NCBI GenBank assembly: GCA_021807595.1
Contig: JAKBCS010000036.1
Location: forward strand, 1 to 39,693
Source: Planctomycetota bacterium
Lineage (GTDB): Bacteria > Planctomycetota > Planctomycetia > Gemmatales > Gemmataceae
Reading direction: 5' to 3'
DNA: 39,693 bases
Every line of letters begins with the position of its first letter. The first letter of the stretch is position 1. A program made the position numbers and the translations under genes. Below are positions 1-7,758 of the stretch, in pieces. The notes beneath the pieces were generated by a model. It ran no database searches. It was given only the letters and a program-made list of their open reading frames with translations, and was not told the DNA's origin.

Positions 1-911
1 AGAATCATAATGTAGACCGCCGGATGGGAATAGAACCAGAAGAGATGCTGCCACAAGAGCGTTTGTCCGCCGCCGGGTCCGGTATGCTGATTGCCGAACG
101 ACACCCCGCCGGGCGGCAGGAAAAACGTGGTGTTGATTGTCTTATCGAGCAACTGCAGGACCAAGGCCACGGTCAGAACGGGCAGCGCCATCGACTGTAA
201 GATGGCGGTAATGAACATGGACCACACGGTCAATGGCATGCGGAACAGGGTCATGCCGGGAGCGCGGAGATTGATGATGGTCGTCATATAATTGACCGAT
301 CCCATCATGGACGAAATGCCCACGAACGCCAGAGCGACGAGCCAGCATATTTGCCCGAGTCCGGAATGCGGTGAAGCGGGCGAGTGGAAGCCTTGACCTG
401 CCGGCATGGTAGCGCTAGCCAGCAGAGGATACGAGGTCCAACCGGAGCCGGCCGCTCCACCCTCAACGAAGAAGCTGGACAGAATAATGGCAAAGGCCGG
501 CCACATAAACCAGTACGACATCATGTTCAACTTCGGAAACGCCATGTCGCGCGCACCGATCATCAGCGGAATGCAGAAGTTGCCGAAGGCACCCGTCAAT
601 AGCGGGATGATCACGAAGAAAATCATGATCGTGGCGTGCATGCTAAAAATCATGGCGTAGAAGTCTGGCGACATCCGATCGCCCCAACTGAGGGGGAACC
701 ATCGTCCGATAAAGGGGATGCTTCCCTGTGGAAATCCGATTTGCAGCCGCACCAATAGAGCCAACGTCCCGCCGATCAAGAAGAAGATCAACCCAGAGAA
801 CAGGAATTGAATGCCGATGATCTTATGATCTTCGGAGAAAATATATTTCCGGAGAAAACCCAGCTCTGGGTGAGCGTGGGCTTCTGTCGAATGCGAATGG
901 CTAACGCTCAT
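1..911 (-). CDS. ctaD: Cytochrome c oxidase subunit I, A2 type (N-terminal part, runs off left edge)
   Basis: This is the N-terminal 303 residues of the heme-copper oxidase catalytic subunit, which reduces oxygen in the membrane and pumps protons. The ATG at 911 follows a GAGGAT ribosome site. Several membrane segments are visible. The first heme-a histidine lies in SMHATIMIFF, and the CuB-side motif at the window edge reads FWFYSHPAVYIMIL. The YSHPxVY form replaces the HPEVY glutamate of A1 enzymes, which marks the A2 subfamily (as in caa3-type oxidases). It is the third gene of the run cytochrome c - coxB - ctaD, 78 bases after coxB. The rest of the protein, including the remaining CuB and heme histidines, is outside the window. 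Assignment to the family is secure. Confidence 0.95.
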   Translation of the reverse strand, partial: MSVSHSHSTEAHAHPELGFLRKYIFSEDHKIIGIQFLFSGLIFFLIGGTLALLVRLQIGFPQGSIPFIGRWFPLSWGDRMSPDFYAMIFSMHATIMIFFVIIPLLTGAFGNFCIPLMIGARDMAFPKLNMMSYWFMWPAFAIILSSFFVEGGAAGSGWTSYPLLASATMPAGQGFHSPASPHSGLGQICWLVALAFVGISSMMGSVNYMTTIINLRAPGMTLFRMPLTVWSMFITAILQSMALPVLTVALVLQLLDKTINTTFFLPPGGVSFGNQHTGPGGGQTLLWQHLFWFYSHPAVYIMI

Positions 912-989
912 ATCAATCCTCAAATAGTCTCTGAATGGCAACCCTTGCCGACATAGCGGGCCGGCAGTTCGGATTCAATCGAATGGCGC

Positions 990-1853
990 TCAATTCTTGG
1001 CGACGGCGGGCGGTTTTTTTTCGGGATGACGACTGCGTGCCGCTTCCTTGGCTCCATCGAGCCACTTCAAGTAATCATCTTTCGTCTCGTGGACGTAGAT
1101 CATCCCTTGCATGCGATAATGACCGCCGCCGCACAGTTCGGCGCAGGCGATCTCCCATCGCTTGTTCTTGTCGATCTCCCATTTCCCCGTCTTGGGGTTG
1201 TGGTTCGTATTGGCCTCGGTCGCATTAAACCAGACGGGAATGGTCTTGCCCGGCAAGGCGTCTTGTTTGAGGCGAAGCTGCGGTGAAAAGAAACTGTGAA
1301 GGACGTCTTGCGTCTTCAGGAAAATGCGGACGTTGGCCCCCTTCCAGCAGTGCAACTCGGAAGGCAAATAAATATCGTCGATGGCGGGAACTTCTGCCCA
1401 GGTGCGAGCGTTGTCTGGTTGCGGCCTGTCGGCATAGCGCATGCTCCAATCCCATTGCCGGGCCGTAACCTGCATTACCAAGTCCGGATTGGGCATACTC
1501 GCGTAATACTTGATGGTATCCCACGTCGAAATCTGCGAGACGGCGATGAACAAGAGGATGATAGCCGGCACGACAGTCCACGCGATTTCGAGGCGATGAT
1601 TGCCTTCGATGTAGTGTGACTTCGTGTTGGGACGCCAAGCGAAGCGGTACATGGCATAGACCAAGATCGCTCCGGTCAGCACGAAAAAGAACCCGGTAAA
1701 GCCTAGGATGATGTAAAACAGTCGATCCACATCGGGTCCGAAGGTGGACACATTGGCAGGCAGCCACCAGCCGACGAACGGAGCGACGGCGAACAGAAGA
1801 AACGCGCCCAGCAGGATCGCGCCGAAAAAGATACTCCAGCCTTTTTGCTGCAC
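990..1853 (-). CDS. coxB: Cytochrome c oxidase subunit II
   Basis: Electron-entry subunit of the oxidase, carrying the CuA centre on its periplasmic domain. Two N-terminal membrane helices (about residues 7-30 and 47-70) are followed by the cupredoxin domain. The CuA ligands are visible in CAELCGGGHYRM (Cys237, Cys241, His245, Met248) with the upstream histidine in VLHSFF. The usual CSExC is CAExC here. I chose the GTG at 1853 because AGGAG stands seven bases upstream; a longer reading from a TTG at 1874 has no ribosome site. That gives 287 residues, normal for the family. No heme-binding CXXCH is fused to the C-terminus, so the partner cytochrome is probably the separate gene just upstream in the operon. 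Confidence 0.95.
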   Translation of the reverse strand: MQQKGWSIFFGAILLGAFLLFAVAPFVGWWLPANVSTFGPDVDRLFYIILGFTGFFFVLTGAILVYAMYRFAWRPNTKSHYIEGNHRLEIAWTVVPAIILLFIAVSQISTWDTIKYYASMPNPDLVMQVTARQWDWSMRYADRPQPDNARTWAEVPAIDDIYLPSELHCWKGANVRIFLKTQDVLHSFFSPQLRLKQDALPGKTIPVWFNATEANTNHNPKTGKWEIDKNKRWEIACAELCGGGHYRMQGMIYVHETKDDYLKWLDGAKEAARSRHPEKKPPAVAKN

Positions 1854-1934
1854 GGAATCACTCCTGAAAGGCAATTCTAGTTCTTCCCATTCAACCCAAT
1901 GCCCTTGCTCGCGCTTCGGGCGACTACGAGGTTA

Positions 1935-3182
1935 CTATTTCGCGTCTTTGCTTTCCACAGACCGCTTGCCGTAGATTGCGTCGGTGATGTCCTTGGGCAG
2001 CATCTGCGGATAGGGCAGCGCCTGCACGAAGTTAACCACATCCCAGTATTGATCGATCTTGTTGACTTTATCCACTTTCAGATCTGCGCCGGGCATGTTC
2101 GAGGGACGAATGCCGCCACGGATGCGATTGTACAAGTCGAGGGGTCGTCTCCCGCCGCGATAAACTCCAGCCGTAAGATTGGCCGGTCGCACCAGCGTGC
2201 CCCAGAAGTCGTAGCGGAACGGAACTTGACGACCGAAATCCGTATGGCAACCGATGCAACTTGCCGCGCCCTGCGCGTTGGTGAACTCTTGGTAGCCGCG
2301 CCGAATGGACGCTTGCAATGCTTCCTTCGTATCGGGATAAGGATACGCTTCCGGTTCAATGGACTCCTTATTCGATTCGGCCCAGGCTTCCAAATACAAT
2401 TTCCCCAACTGCTCGGCTTTCTCAGTGACGGTATAATCGCCAATGCCCGCCTTATTGACCAACGGCGACATCGTTTGATACTCCGTCTCACCGCGCAAAC
2501 TGAGATGAATGATGTAGCTGACCAAATCGTCCTTTTGAGCCTCATCCAACAGAACGAATGAAGGCATGGAGGTGCCTTCGATACCGCGATCCAAAATGCG
2601 ATGGAGATCGTCGCGGCGCGGCTTGCGATCGTTCACACTCGTTTTTGTGGAAATGAACTTGAAGTACCCCTGCCGATAATCGCGCGGCGTGGGATTGACC
2701 CAAGGGCCGGTAGGTCCGCGCCCGTCGCCGCTGACACCGTGACAGTGCATGCAATGGCGGCGATACAGAATGCTTCCTCTCGCCAACGATTTGTCATCGA
2801 GATGGAGGGCGGCAACGGCCTTATCGGCATTCGTATCTTCTGGAAACTTGACCTTCGGTTGGGACGGCGTGCCGAAGAACTTGAGGAGAACCTTTTCAAG
2901 TTCGTTTCGGTCCTTGGAGGACAGTTCGTTCGGGTCGAGCGTTTGTCCGCCTTCCAGTTTCTTCAGTCCGGCAATATGCCCTTCCAACTGCCCTGGCGCA
3001 AACGTATCCCAAGGGAATTCCTTCGGCGTCTGCACGACGATGGGATCGCTCCGCATGGGATAGGTTAAGCTTGCCGGATACTCTTCCAGTCCGAAATCGC
3101 AACCGGAGAAAAAGACGCTCATGCAGGGAATCGCCAAGCCGAGAACACGCACCATCCTGGCGAAAGTGAAGGCGGAACTCAC
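1935..3182 (-). CDS. Diheme c-type cytochrome lipoprotein of the oxidase operon
   Basis: An exported electron carrier of 415 residues. A lipobox ends at Cys28 (FFSGC), so the protein should be anchored in a membrane outside the cytoplasm. Two heme-c sites are visible: CMHCH at about 144-148 and CIGCH at about 309-313, each followed by a plausible methionine ligand (GTSMPSF and SNMPGAD). The start is GTG at 3182, with GGGAGG eight bases upstream; upstream in-frame codons lack a ribosome site. It is the first of three co-directional genes with coxB and ctaD (gap 81 bases). Related cytochromes (ActE-like) occur beside Alternative Complex III genes in similar operons, but no other act gene is visible here, so that link is only an inference. 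It may feed electrons to CuA. Confidence 0.85.
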   Translation of the reverse strand: MSSAFTFARMVRVLGLAIPCMSVFFSGCDFGLEEYPASLTYPMRSDPIVVQTPKEFPWDTFAPGQLEGHIAGLKKLEGGQTLDPNELSSKDRNELEKVLLKFFGTPSQPKVKFPEDTNADKAVAALHLDDKSLARGSILYRRHCMHCHGVSGDGRGPTGPWVNPTPRDYRQGYFKFISTKTSVNDRKPRRDDLHRILDRGIEGTSMPSFVLLDEAQKDDLVSYIIHLSLRGETEYQTMSPLVNKAGIGDYTVTEKAEQLGKLYLEAWAESNKESIEPEAYPYPDTKEALQASIRRGYQEFTNAQGAASCIGCHTDFGRQVPFRYDFWGTLVRPANLTAGVYRGGRRPLDLYNRIRGGIRPSNMPGADLKVDKVNKIDQYWDVVNFVQALPYPQMLPKDITDAIYGKRSVESKDAK

Positions 3183-3497
3183 TCGTGGAGCCTCCCGTGG
3201 GTAATACAGGCGCATAAGGTATAACCGTTTTGTAGTCGTTGTAAAAGCGATGTCAAGCACTTTCACCAATTAAGCAGGCAAATAACAAAGGATTGTTGGG
3301 AGAGAGCAATCGGCGTGCCATTACTTTTCTCCGATTGGCCGCTTCCGGCGGAAGGGATAGGATCTGTTTTGCGAACGCTGCCGAGCAGATCGTTTGTCCG
3401 TAGAATCATAGCAAGCGATTTCGCCCTTCTTGTCGCGGTTTTGAGAAAGCGCGAGGCGTTTGTTCTCGAATCCGAGAATCGCGAATGAGGAGCGATC
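3183..3497. other. Divergent intergenic region upstream of the cytochrome operon
   Basis: About 315 bases separate two divergent genes. Open frames exist on both strands but none has a ribosome site plus a plausible protein, and I recognise no RNA or repeat. It presumably holds the promoters of the cytochrome operon (minus) and the small membrane protein (plus). Confidence 0.4.
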
Positions 3498-3674
3498 GTG
3501 TATCGATTCGGTCGTTTGTTGCAAATCGTGGCCATGATCCTTTTGCCGCTGGCGATCGTCGGCAATCTCTCCCCCGAGCGCCCGCTAACATTGGGCCAAT
3601 CGCTGACGCTCTCGACCATCGGCGTCATCGTATTCCTACTCGGTTATTTCCTTCAGCAGACGGGCAAGAAGTAA
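3498..3674 (+). CDS. Small two-helix membrane protein (58 aa)
   Basis: A 58-residue ORF starting at GTG with GAGGAG five bases upstream. The protein has two hydrophobic segments (about residues 8-22 and 38-53) joined by a short polar turn, and a basic end (QQTGKK). The first helix is preceded by YRFGRLLQIV. Short two-helix proteins of this shape are familiar in planctomycetes, but I know of no function. Its last 50 bases overlap the last codons of cutC on the other strand, tail to tail. The ribosome site and the clean hydrophobic pattern make it likely to be real. It could be a membrane-protein accessory or a regulator; nothing in the sequence decides. Confidence 0.7.
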   Translation: MYRFGRLLQIVAMILLPLAIVGNLSPERPLTLGQSLTLSTIGVIVFLLGYFLQQTGKK

Positions 3675-4413
3675 GGATCGCGCGCAGCGCGCGGACGGCT
3701 TCGACATCGGTGGCGTCGTACCACTCTTCACTGCCCCCCGCTAGCGCTCCAAACGAGACATGCTTCCGTGCTGCTGTGGATGAATCGAGTCGTCGACCGC
3801 GCAAGGAAGCGTGAACCTGCGTGCATCCGGTGCGCGCCACGACATCGGCAACGGTGAAACGGTTGATGCCGGCGGCCGGCAAGATTTCGATGCGTCCGGC
3901 CGCGCGGCAGATCAACTCGGCGAGGATTCTTGTGCCGTTGTAGGCGCTCGTCTCTTGTCCGCTGGTCAAAATGCGGCACACGCCGAGATCGATCAGTTGC
4001 TCTAATGCGGCGAACGGATCGGGCGTCACGTCGAAGGCCCGATGAAAGACGACTGGTTTCCCTTGGGCGCGACGGATGAGTTCGCGGCAACGACGGAGAT
4101 CGACGTGCCCCCGTTCGTTTAGAATACCGAAGACAAAGCCATCGACGCCGTGTGAGATCATCAGGTCGAGGTCGCGCCACATGACGCGGAAGTCGGCCTC
4201 GCCATAGCAAAAGCCGCCGGGACGCGGGCGGATCATCGAATAGACAGGCAGAGGCACGGCTTGTTTCACTTCGAGCAGTACGCCCAACGAAGGCGTCAAG
4301 CCGCCGAGCGCGAGGGCGGAGTTCAGTTCCAGACGATCTGCGCCGCCTTCTCGAGCAGCGAGAGCATCTTCAACCGTGGCGATGGGTATTTCCAACAAGA
4401 TCGAACTGCCCAT
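3625..4413 (-). CDS. cutC: CutC family protein (copper homeostasis / TIM barrel)
   Basis: A TIM-barrel protein of 262 residues, cytoplasmic. CutC was named for copper tolerance, but its biochemical role is unsettled. Family signatures are clear: EIPIATVEDALAAREGGADR near the N-terminus, SMIRPRPGGFCY, GVDGFVFGIL, VVFHRAFDVT, RILTSGQ and ILPAAGIN. The ATG at 4413 lies one base after the stop of the upstream phosphatase, so translation is probably coupled; an ATG 18 bases further upstream (4431) is possible but would overlap that gene and adds only non-conserved residues. It is the last gene of the psuG - phosphatase - cutC run. The C-terminal tail overlaps the small plus-strand gene by 50 bases. 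Confidence 0.93.
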   Translation of the reverse strand: MGSSILLEIPIATVEDALAAREGGADRLELNSALALGGLTPSLGVLLEVKQAVPLPVYSMIRPRPGGFCYGEADFRVMWRDLDLMISHGVDGFVFGILNERGHVDLRRCRELIRRAQGKPVVFHRAFDVTPDPFAALEQLIDLGVCRILTSGQETSAYNGTRILAELICRAAGRIEILPAAGINRFTVADVVARTGCTQVHASLRGRRLDSSTAARKHVSFGALAGGSEEWYDATDVEAVRALRAILTSCPSAEGNNRVGIR

Positions 4414-4414
4414 T

Positions 4415-5146
4415 TTAGTCCGTCCACTCATCGCATTGATCCAACCAACCCATGCGTGCCTCGCCCAATTCGTTCGCTTGCCAGAGACGGCCCGATAGCA
4501 CATCGAGACACGTCAGCCAGCCTTCGTTGTGCGCGCCGGTGTCGATACAAATGTTCGTTTCCAGGTCGAGCGGCAGTCCACGTTTTTGCATGGTATGACC
4601 GCAGACCACAATCTTTCCGGAGACATGCGGGCACGCTTCGGTCAATTTCTCCCAATACAGCATGGAATCCGGCTGTTCGTGGAGCGGTAGGTCGGGATAG
4701 ATGTTGGCGTGGACGAAGATGTGTTTGTCCGTTTCGTGCCACGACTTGCATTCGTCTTCGAGAAACTTCCAGTGGCGGACGGGGATTTTCGCAAACAGCT
4801 CCTCGTGATCGTTGAACCAATCGTCGGCTTGGGCATACACCTCGATCCTCTCGATGGGAATGCCGTAAGAGGCGAGAGTCTGCTTCCCGCCGCATGCCAA
4901 CCAACCGCGCATCCTTCGGTGCCGAGCTTCGAGCATCATGATTTCGTGGTTTCCTCGTAACGGAACGAGTTGGCCAGCCTCGTACAGGTCGACGACCAGA
5001 TCGAGTACACCGCGCGAATCCGGGCCGCGATCGACGTAATCTCCGAGGGTAACAATTTGGTCGTCGGATTGAGGCGATACGGCGTCGAGCAGCGTCGTCA
5101 GGGATCGCAAACAGCCGTGAATGTCGCCGATGGCCAAGAGCCGCAT
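4415..5146 (-). CDS. Calcineurin-like metallophosphoesterase (PP1/ApaH-like serine/threonine phosphatase)
   Basis: A 243-residue cytoplasmic dinuclear-metal phosphatase. All metal and catalytic motifs are present in order: GDIHG (residues 7-11), GDYVDRG (35-41), GNHE (65-68), a histidine in FVHAN (146) and VCGHT (181-185). This layout is that of bacterial PP1-like protein phosphatases and diadenosine tetraphosphatases; the substrate cannot be told from sequence. The ATG at 5146 has GGGAGG five bases upstream and sits one base after the psuG stop codon, so the two are probably translationally coupled. Its own stop is one base before cutC. No kinase is adjacent, so a role in protein dephosphorylation is unproven. 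Confidence 0.9.
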   Translation of the reverse strand: MRLLAIGDIHGCLRSLTTLLDAVSPQSDDQIVTLGDYVDRGPDSRGVLDLVVDLYEAGQLVPLRGNHEIMMLEARHRRMRGWLACGGKQTLASYGIPIERIEVYAQADDWFNDHEELFAKIPVRHWKFLEDECKSWHETDKHIFVHANIYPDLPLHEQPDSMLYWEKLTEACPHVSGKIVVCGHTMQKRGLPLDLETNICIDTGAHNEGWLTCLDVLSGRLWQANELGEARMGWLDQCDEWTD

Positions 5147-5147
5147 A

Positions 5148-6062
5148 TCATCCTCCCGAAGTAAGGAAGCAGGCAATCCGCGCCGCCAACCGAGCGTTGG
5201 CTTCGATCAAGGCTTGATTCGCTTTCAACGTGCGTCCTTCGGTCAACTCAGCCAGACGCGCCAACAGATACGGCGTCAACGCGGGACCGCACACGCCTTC
5301 GGCTGCCGCTCGACTTTCGGCCCGCACGAGGGCGGTGTGAAACTCGTTCGGTTCCAAGGCCATCTCGCGCGGCAACGGCTGCGCCAAGACGACCCCCGCG
5401 CCGTCCAATCTCCAGTGCGCATCGAGCAGTGCCGCCGCTTCTTGCGGTGAATCGACACGGCTGCCGACCGGCAATCCGCTGGATGTCAACAAAAATGCCG
5501 GGAACTCATCCGTGCCGTAGCCGACGACCGGCACGCTCAACGTCTCCAACATTTCGAGCGTGGCCGCCAAATCGAGAATTCCTTTGGCTCCCGCACAAAC
5601 GACGGCGACGGGAGTGCGTGCCAATTCCATCAGGTCGGCAGAGATGTCCAAGTGGTTGGTAAGGCCTGGATGAACGCCTCCGATCCCGCCGGTGGCAAAG
5701 ACGCGCAGGCCGGCGCGATGGGCCAATAACATCGTTGCCGCCACCGTCGTCGCCGCGAACGCCTTCTGCACGAATGCGGCGGCGAGGTCGCGGCTGCTGG
5801 CTTTACGCACGTTTGGCTGGTGCGCCAGCTGTTTCAATTGATCCGCATTCAATCCGATAACGGGGCGTCCTTCCCATACTGCCACCGTGGCCGGTATCGC
5901 GCCCTCGTCGCGTATGGCCGTCTCCGCCGCGCGTGCCGTCTCCCAGTTCTCCGGCCAAGGCAAACCGTGAGCGATCAACGTCGATTCCAGCGCGACGACC
6001 GGACGCCGTTCGGCCAGGGCGGCGGCCACGTCGGGTCGAATTTCCCATTGAATGGCGCTCAC
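5148..6062 (-). CDS. psuG: Pseudouridine-5'-phosphate glycosidase
   Basis: It reversibly cleaves pseudouridine 5'-phosphate to uracil and ribose 5-phosphate, in pseudouridine breakdown. Family motifs are clear: VALESTLIAHG with the catalytic-type glutamate near the N-terminus, ASSRDLA, FATGGIGGVH, LDISADL, CAGAKGILD with the active-site lysine, and GYGTDEFPAF. Length is 304 residues from the GTG at 6062, which has GAGG eight bases upstream; an ATG at 6080 is the alternative (310 residues) but lacks a ribosome site. No pseudouridine kinase (psuK) is adjacent in the window; the kinase may be elsewhere. It is the first gene of a three-gene run with a phosphatase and cutC, a grouping that does not form an obvious pathway. 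Confidence 0.93.
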   Translation of the reverse strand: MSAIQWEIRPDVAAALAERRPVVALESTLIAHGLPWPENWETARAAETAIRDEGAIPATVAVWEGRPVIGLNADQLKQLAHQPNVRKASSRDLAAAFVQKAFAATTVAATMLLAHRAGLRVFATGGIGGVHPGLTNHLDISADLMELARTPVAVVCAGAKGILDLAATLEMLETLSVPVVGYGTDEFPAFLLTSSGLPVGSRVDSPQEAAALLDAHWRLDGAGVVLAQPLPREMALEPNEFHTALVRAESRAAAEGVCGPALTPYLLARLAELTEGRTLKANQALIEANARLAARIACFLTSGG

Positions 6063-6286
6063 GCAGAGATCCTCGGGCATCGATTTGAACCGCTAATGCA
6101 TGATACCGCGCGAATCAAGTTCCGTCCCCGAAAACCCGGAGGACGTAGAATCGCACGCTGGCTAAACCCGTGCAACCCGAAAACGAGGGGAGATTGCTCG
6201 ATCCTTCGTCCAAGCCTTTGCCTTGACATTTCCCACGCGCCTGAGATATACGCCTCTGCCGTTTATTGTACGGCGGAGGGGTTTGC

Positions 6287-6754
6287 ATGGACCATGACAG
6301 CATCTCGGCGCGGCGAATGCTCCACTTCGTACTTCCGTTCATTGCCGTATGTGTCTGCGGTTGTTTGGCCGTTCGCATCGCCGAAGAAAAGCCCGAGGGC
6401 GGCGTCGTCGTCATGCCCAACAACAGCAATCAATGGCCAACCTACTATCGCAACCGCGCCGAATATCTGATGAAGCAGAAATGCCCCGATGGCTACGTCA
6501 TCGTCAATGAAGAGGATTTCGTCGAGAATCCCTTGGCCCAAGACGGCCGTAAACCCTACGAGCATTTCGAGTACAACGGTGCCTACGAACGGATCACCAA
6601 ATACGATCGAAAGTCGTATCGCATCGTCTTTCGTTGCGGAGCGGCGACCGACAGAGCCGCCCCGCCCAAAAAGAAGCAAGATGGGGCGACGAAGCAGGAC
6701 GACTCGCTCCTCAACGAGTTACCGCCACCGCGCCGTTTACCTCCATCGCCGTGA
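6287..6754 (+). CDS. Small hypothetical lipoprotein with proline-rich tail
   Basis: I do not recognise a named family. The 155-residue product has a basic start, a hydrophobic stretch (LHFVLPFIAVCVC) and a lipobox-type ending at a cysteine (VCGC), so it should be exported and lipid-anchored. The mature part is polar and contains NQWPTYYRNRAEYLMKQKC, CPDGYVIVNEED and SYRIVFRC, then a lysine- and proline-rich tail. The ATG at 6287 was chosen because GGAGGGG precedes it by about six bases; a frame-compatible ATG at 6266 lacks one. It converges on the desaturase-like gene, with 12 bases between the stop codons. Confidence 0.7.
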   Translation: MDHDSISARRMLHFVLPFIAVCVCGCLAVRIAEEKPEGGVVVMPNNSNQWPTYYRNRAEYLMKQKCPDGYVIVNEEDFVENPLAQDGRKPYEHFEYNGAYERITKYDRKSYRIVFRCGAATDRAAPPKKKQDGATKQDDSLLNELPPPRRLPPSP

Positions 6755-6766
6755 CCGAGCCAACGA

Positions 6767-7585
6767 TCACAGCGGGGCGGATTTCTTGCTGGGGAGGCGG
6801 TTGCGCATCTCCGTCCGCTGGATTCCCAATTCCTGAAGGAGAGGAACGTAGACGTCTTTGAAGTACGCTTCGTCGTCGAAGATGTTCAGTTCTCGAATGC
6901 GCGTCATGCGCTGCTTCCCGTCGGCGAGTGCGTGGATGGCGGGCATGGAGAAGTGGTTCATCACGCGGCGGAGTTGTTCCACGGTACTGTCGCGGTCGAG
7001 TTCCAGATACATCCGCACCGCGCCCATAAAGAAGCTGTGGTGCATCTGTTCGTCGACGGCAAGCAACATCAACAGTTTCTCAAGCGCCGGATCGCCGCCA
7101 GCCTCTTGGATGCGCCGTCGCAGATTACGATAGTTCAACGCGGTGGCGCGCTCTTGAACCATCGTGTAGCCTAGCATGGCTACCACGTTATCGTGCGGCA
7201 TATTCCACGGATGAGCATAGATGTCGTTATCGAGATCGGCCATGCGCTCTTCGCTGCGATGGCCCGAACGCAGCAGCCAATCGTTCAGGGCCATCGAATG
7301 CTTGGATTCTTCGTAGCCCCAGGTGGCGTAAAACCATGTGCGGGCCCGACTCGGACGCGACCACGGAATGGCGTGGAGGAGGTAGTCGGGCAGATACAAC
7401 TCGACGGCACAGAAAGATTCGACGACATCGGCGATGGCGGGGGAGAGATTCTTATTGCACTGCTCCCACGGAATGTCGTCCTCAATGGACCAACGGCGTC
7501 GTCTCTCGGCTAGGTTGAAGAAATTACGGAATAGCTTCCACATAGCCGGTTCGAGAATCGGATCGTCCGAACGCGCGTGTTCCAT
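6767..7585 (-). CDS. Acyl-ACP desaturase-like diiron protein
   Basis: A 272-residue ferritin-like protein of the soluble acyl-ACP desaturase family (FA_desaturase_2 type). The complete set of diiron ligands appears in the expected order: Glu62 (VELYLPDY), the EExxH motif EESKH at 92-96, Glu145 in VQERATALNY, and DEQMHH at 178-183. The Q-E-R-A-T string matches the third helix of plant stearoyl-ACP desaturases. The likely reaction is oxygen-dependent desaturation or another oxidation of a carrier-bound acyl chain in the cytoplasm; the true substrate is unknown. The start ATG is preceded by GGTGGGG. It stands alone on the minus strand, with a 173-base gap to the WD40 gene. Other family members act on unusual substrates, so the fatty-acid role is an inference. 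Confidence 0.85.
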   Translation of the reverse strand: MEHARSDDPILEPAMWKLFRNFFNLAERRRRWSIEDDIPWEQCNKNLSPAIADVVESFCAVELYLPDYLLHAIPWSRPSRARTWFYATWGYEESKHSMALNDWLLRSGHRSEERMADLDNDIYAHPWNMPHDNVVAMLGYTMVQERATALNYRNLRRRIQEAGGDPALEKLLMLLAVDEQMHHSFFMGAVRMYLELDRDSTVEQLRRVMNHFSMPAIHALADGKQRMTRIRELNIFDDEAYFKDVYVPLLQELGIQRTEMRNRLPSKKSAPL

Positions 7586-7758
7586 CTTCGGTACCCCACC
7601 TGAAACGGTTCAAAACTATCTCTTTCGCACCCTAATTCTATTAAAACGGGTGTCTCTGTGAGAGGTTAAGAGCATTCTCCTTCCGGCAATCGCTAAGCCA
7701 CAAGCGAATTCGAGGCGGCGAATGCCGAGGCAAAGCTCCTTTTTTCCGAAGCGCGAAT

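Noticed and set aside
1899-2561. 220-residue plus-strand ORF
   Set aside because: Wholly antisense to the diheme cytochrome gene, whose CXXCH sites are unmistakable; no plausible protein features.
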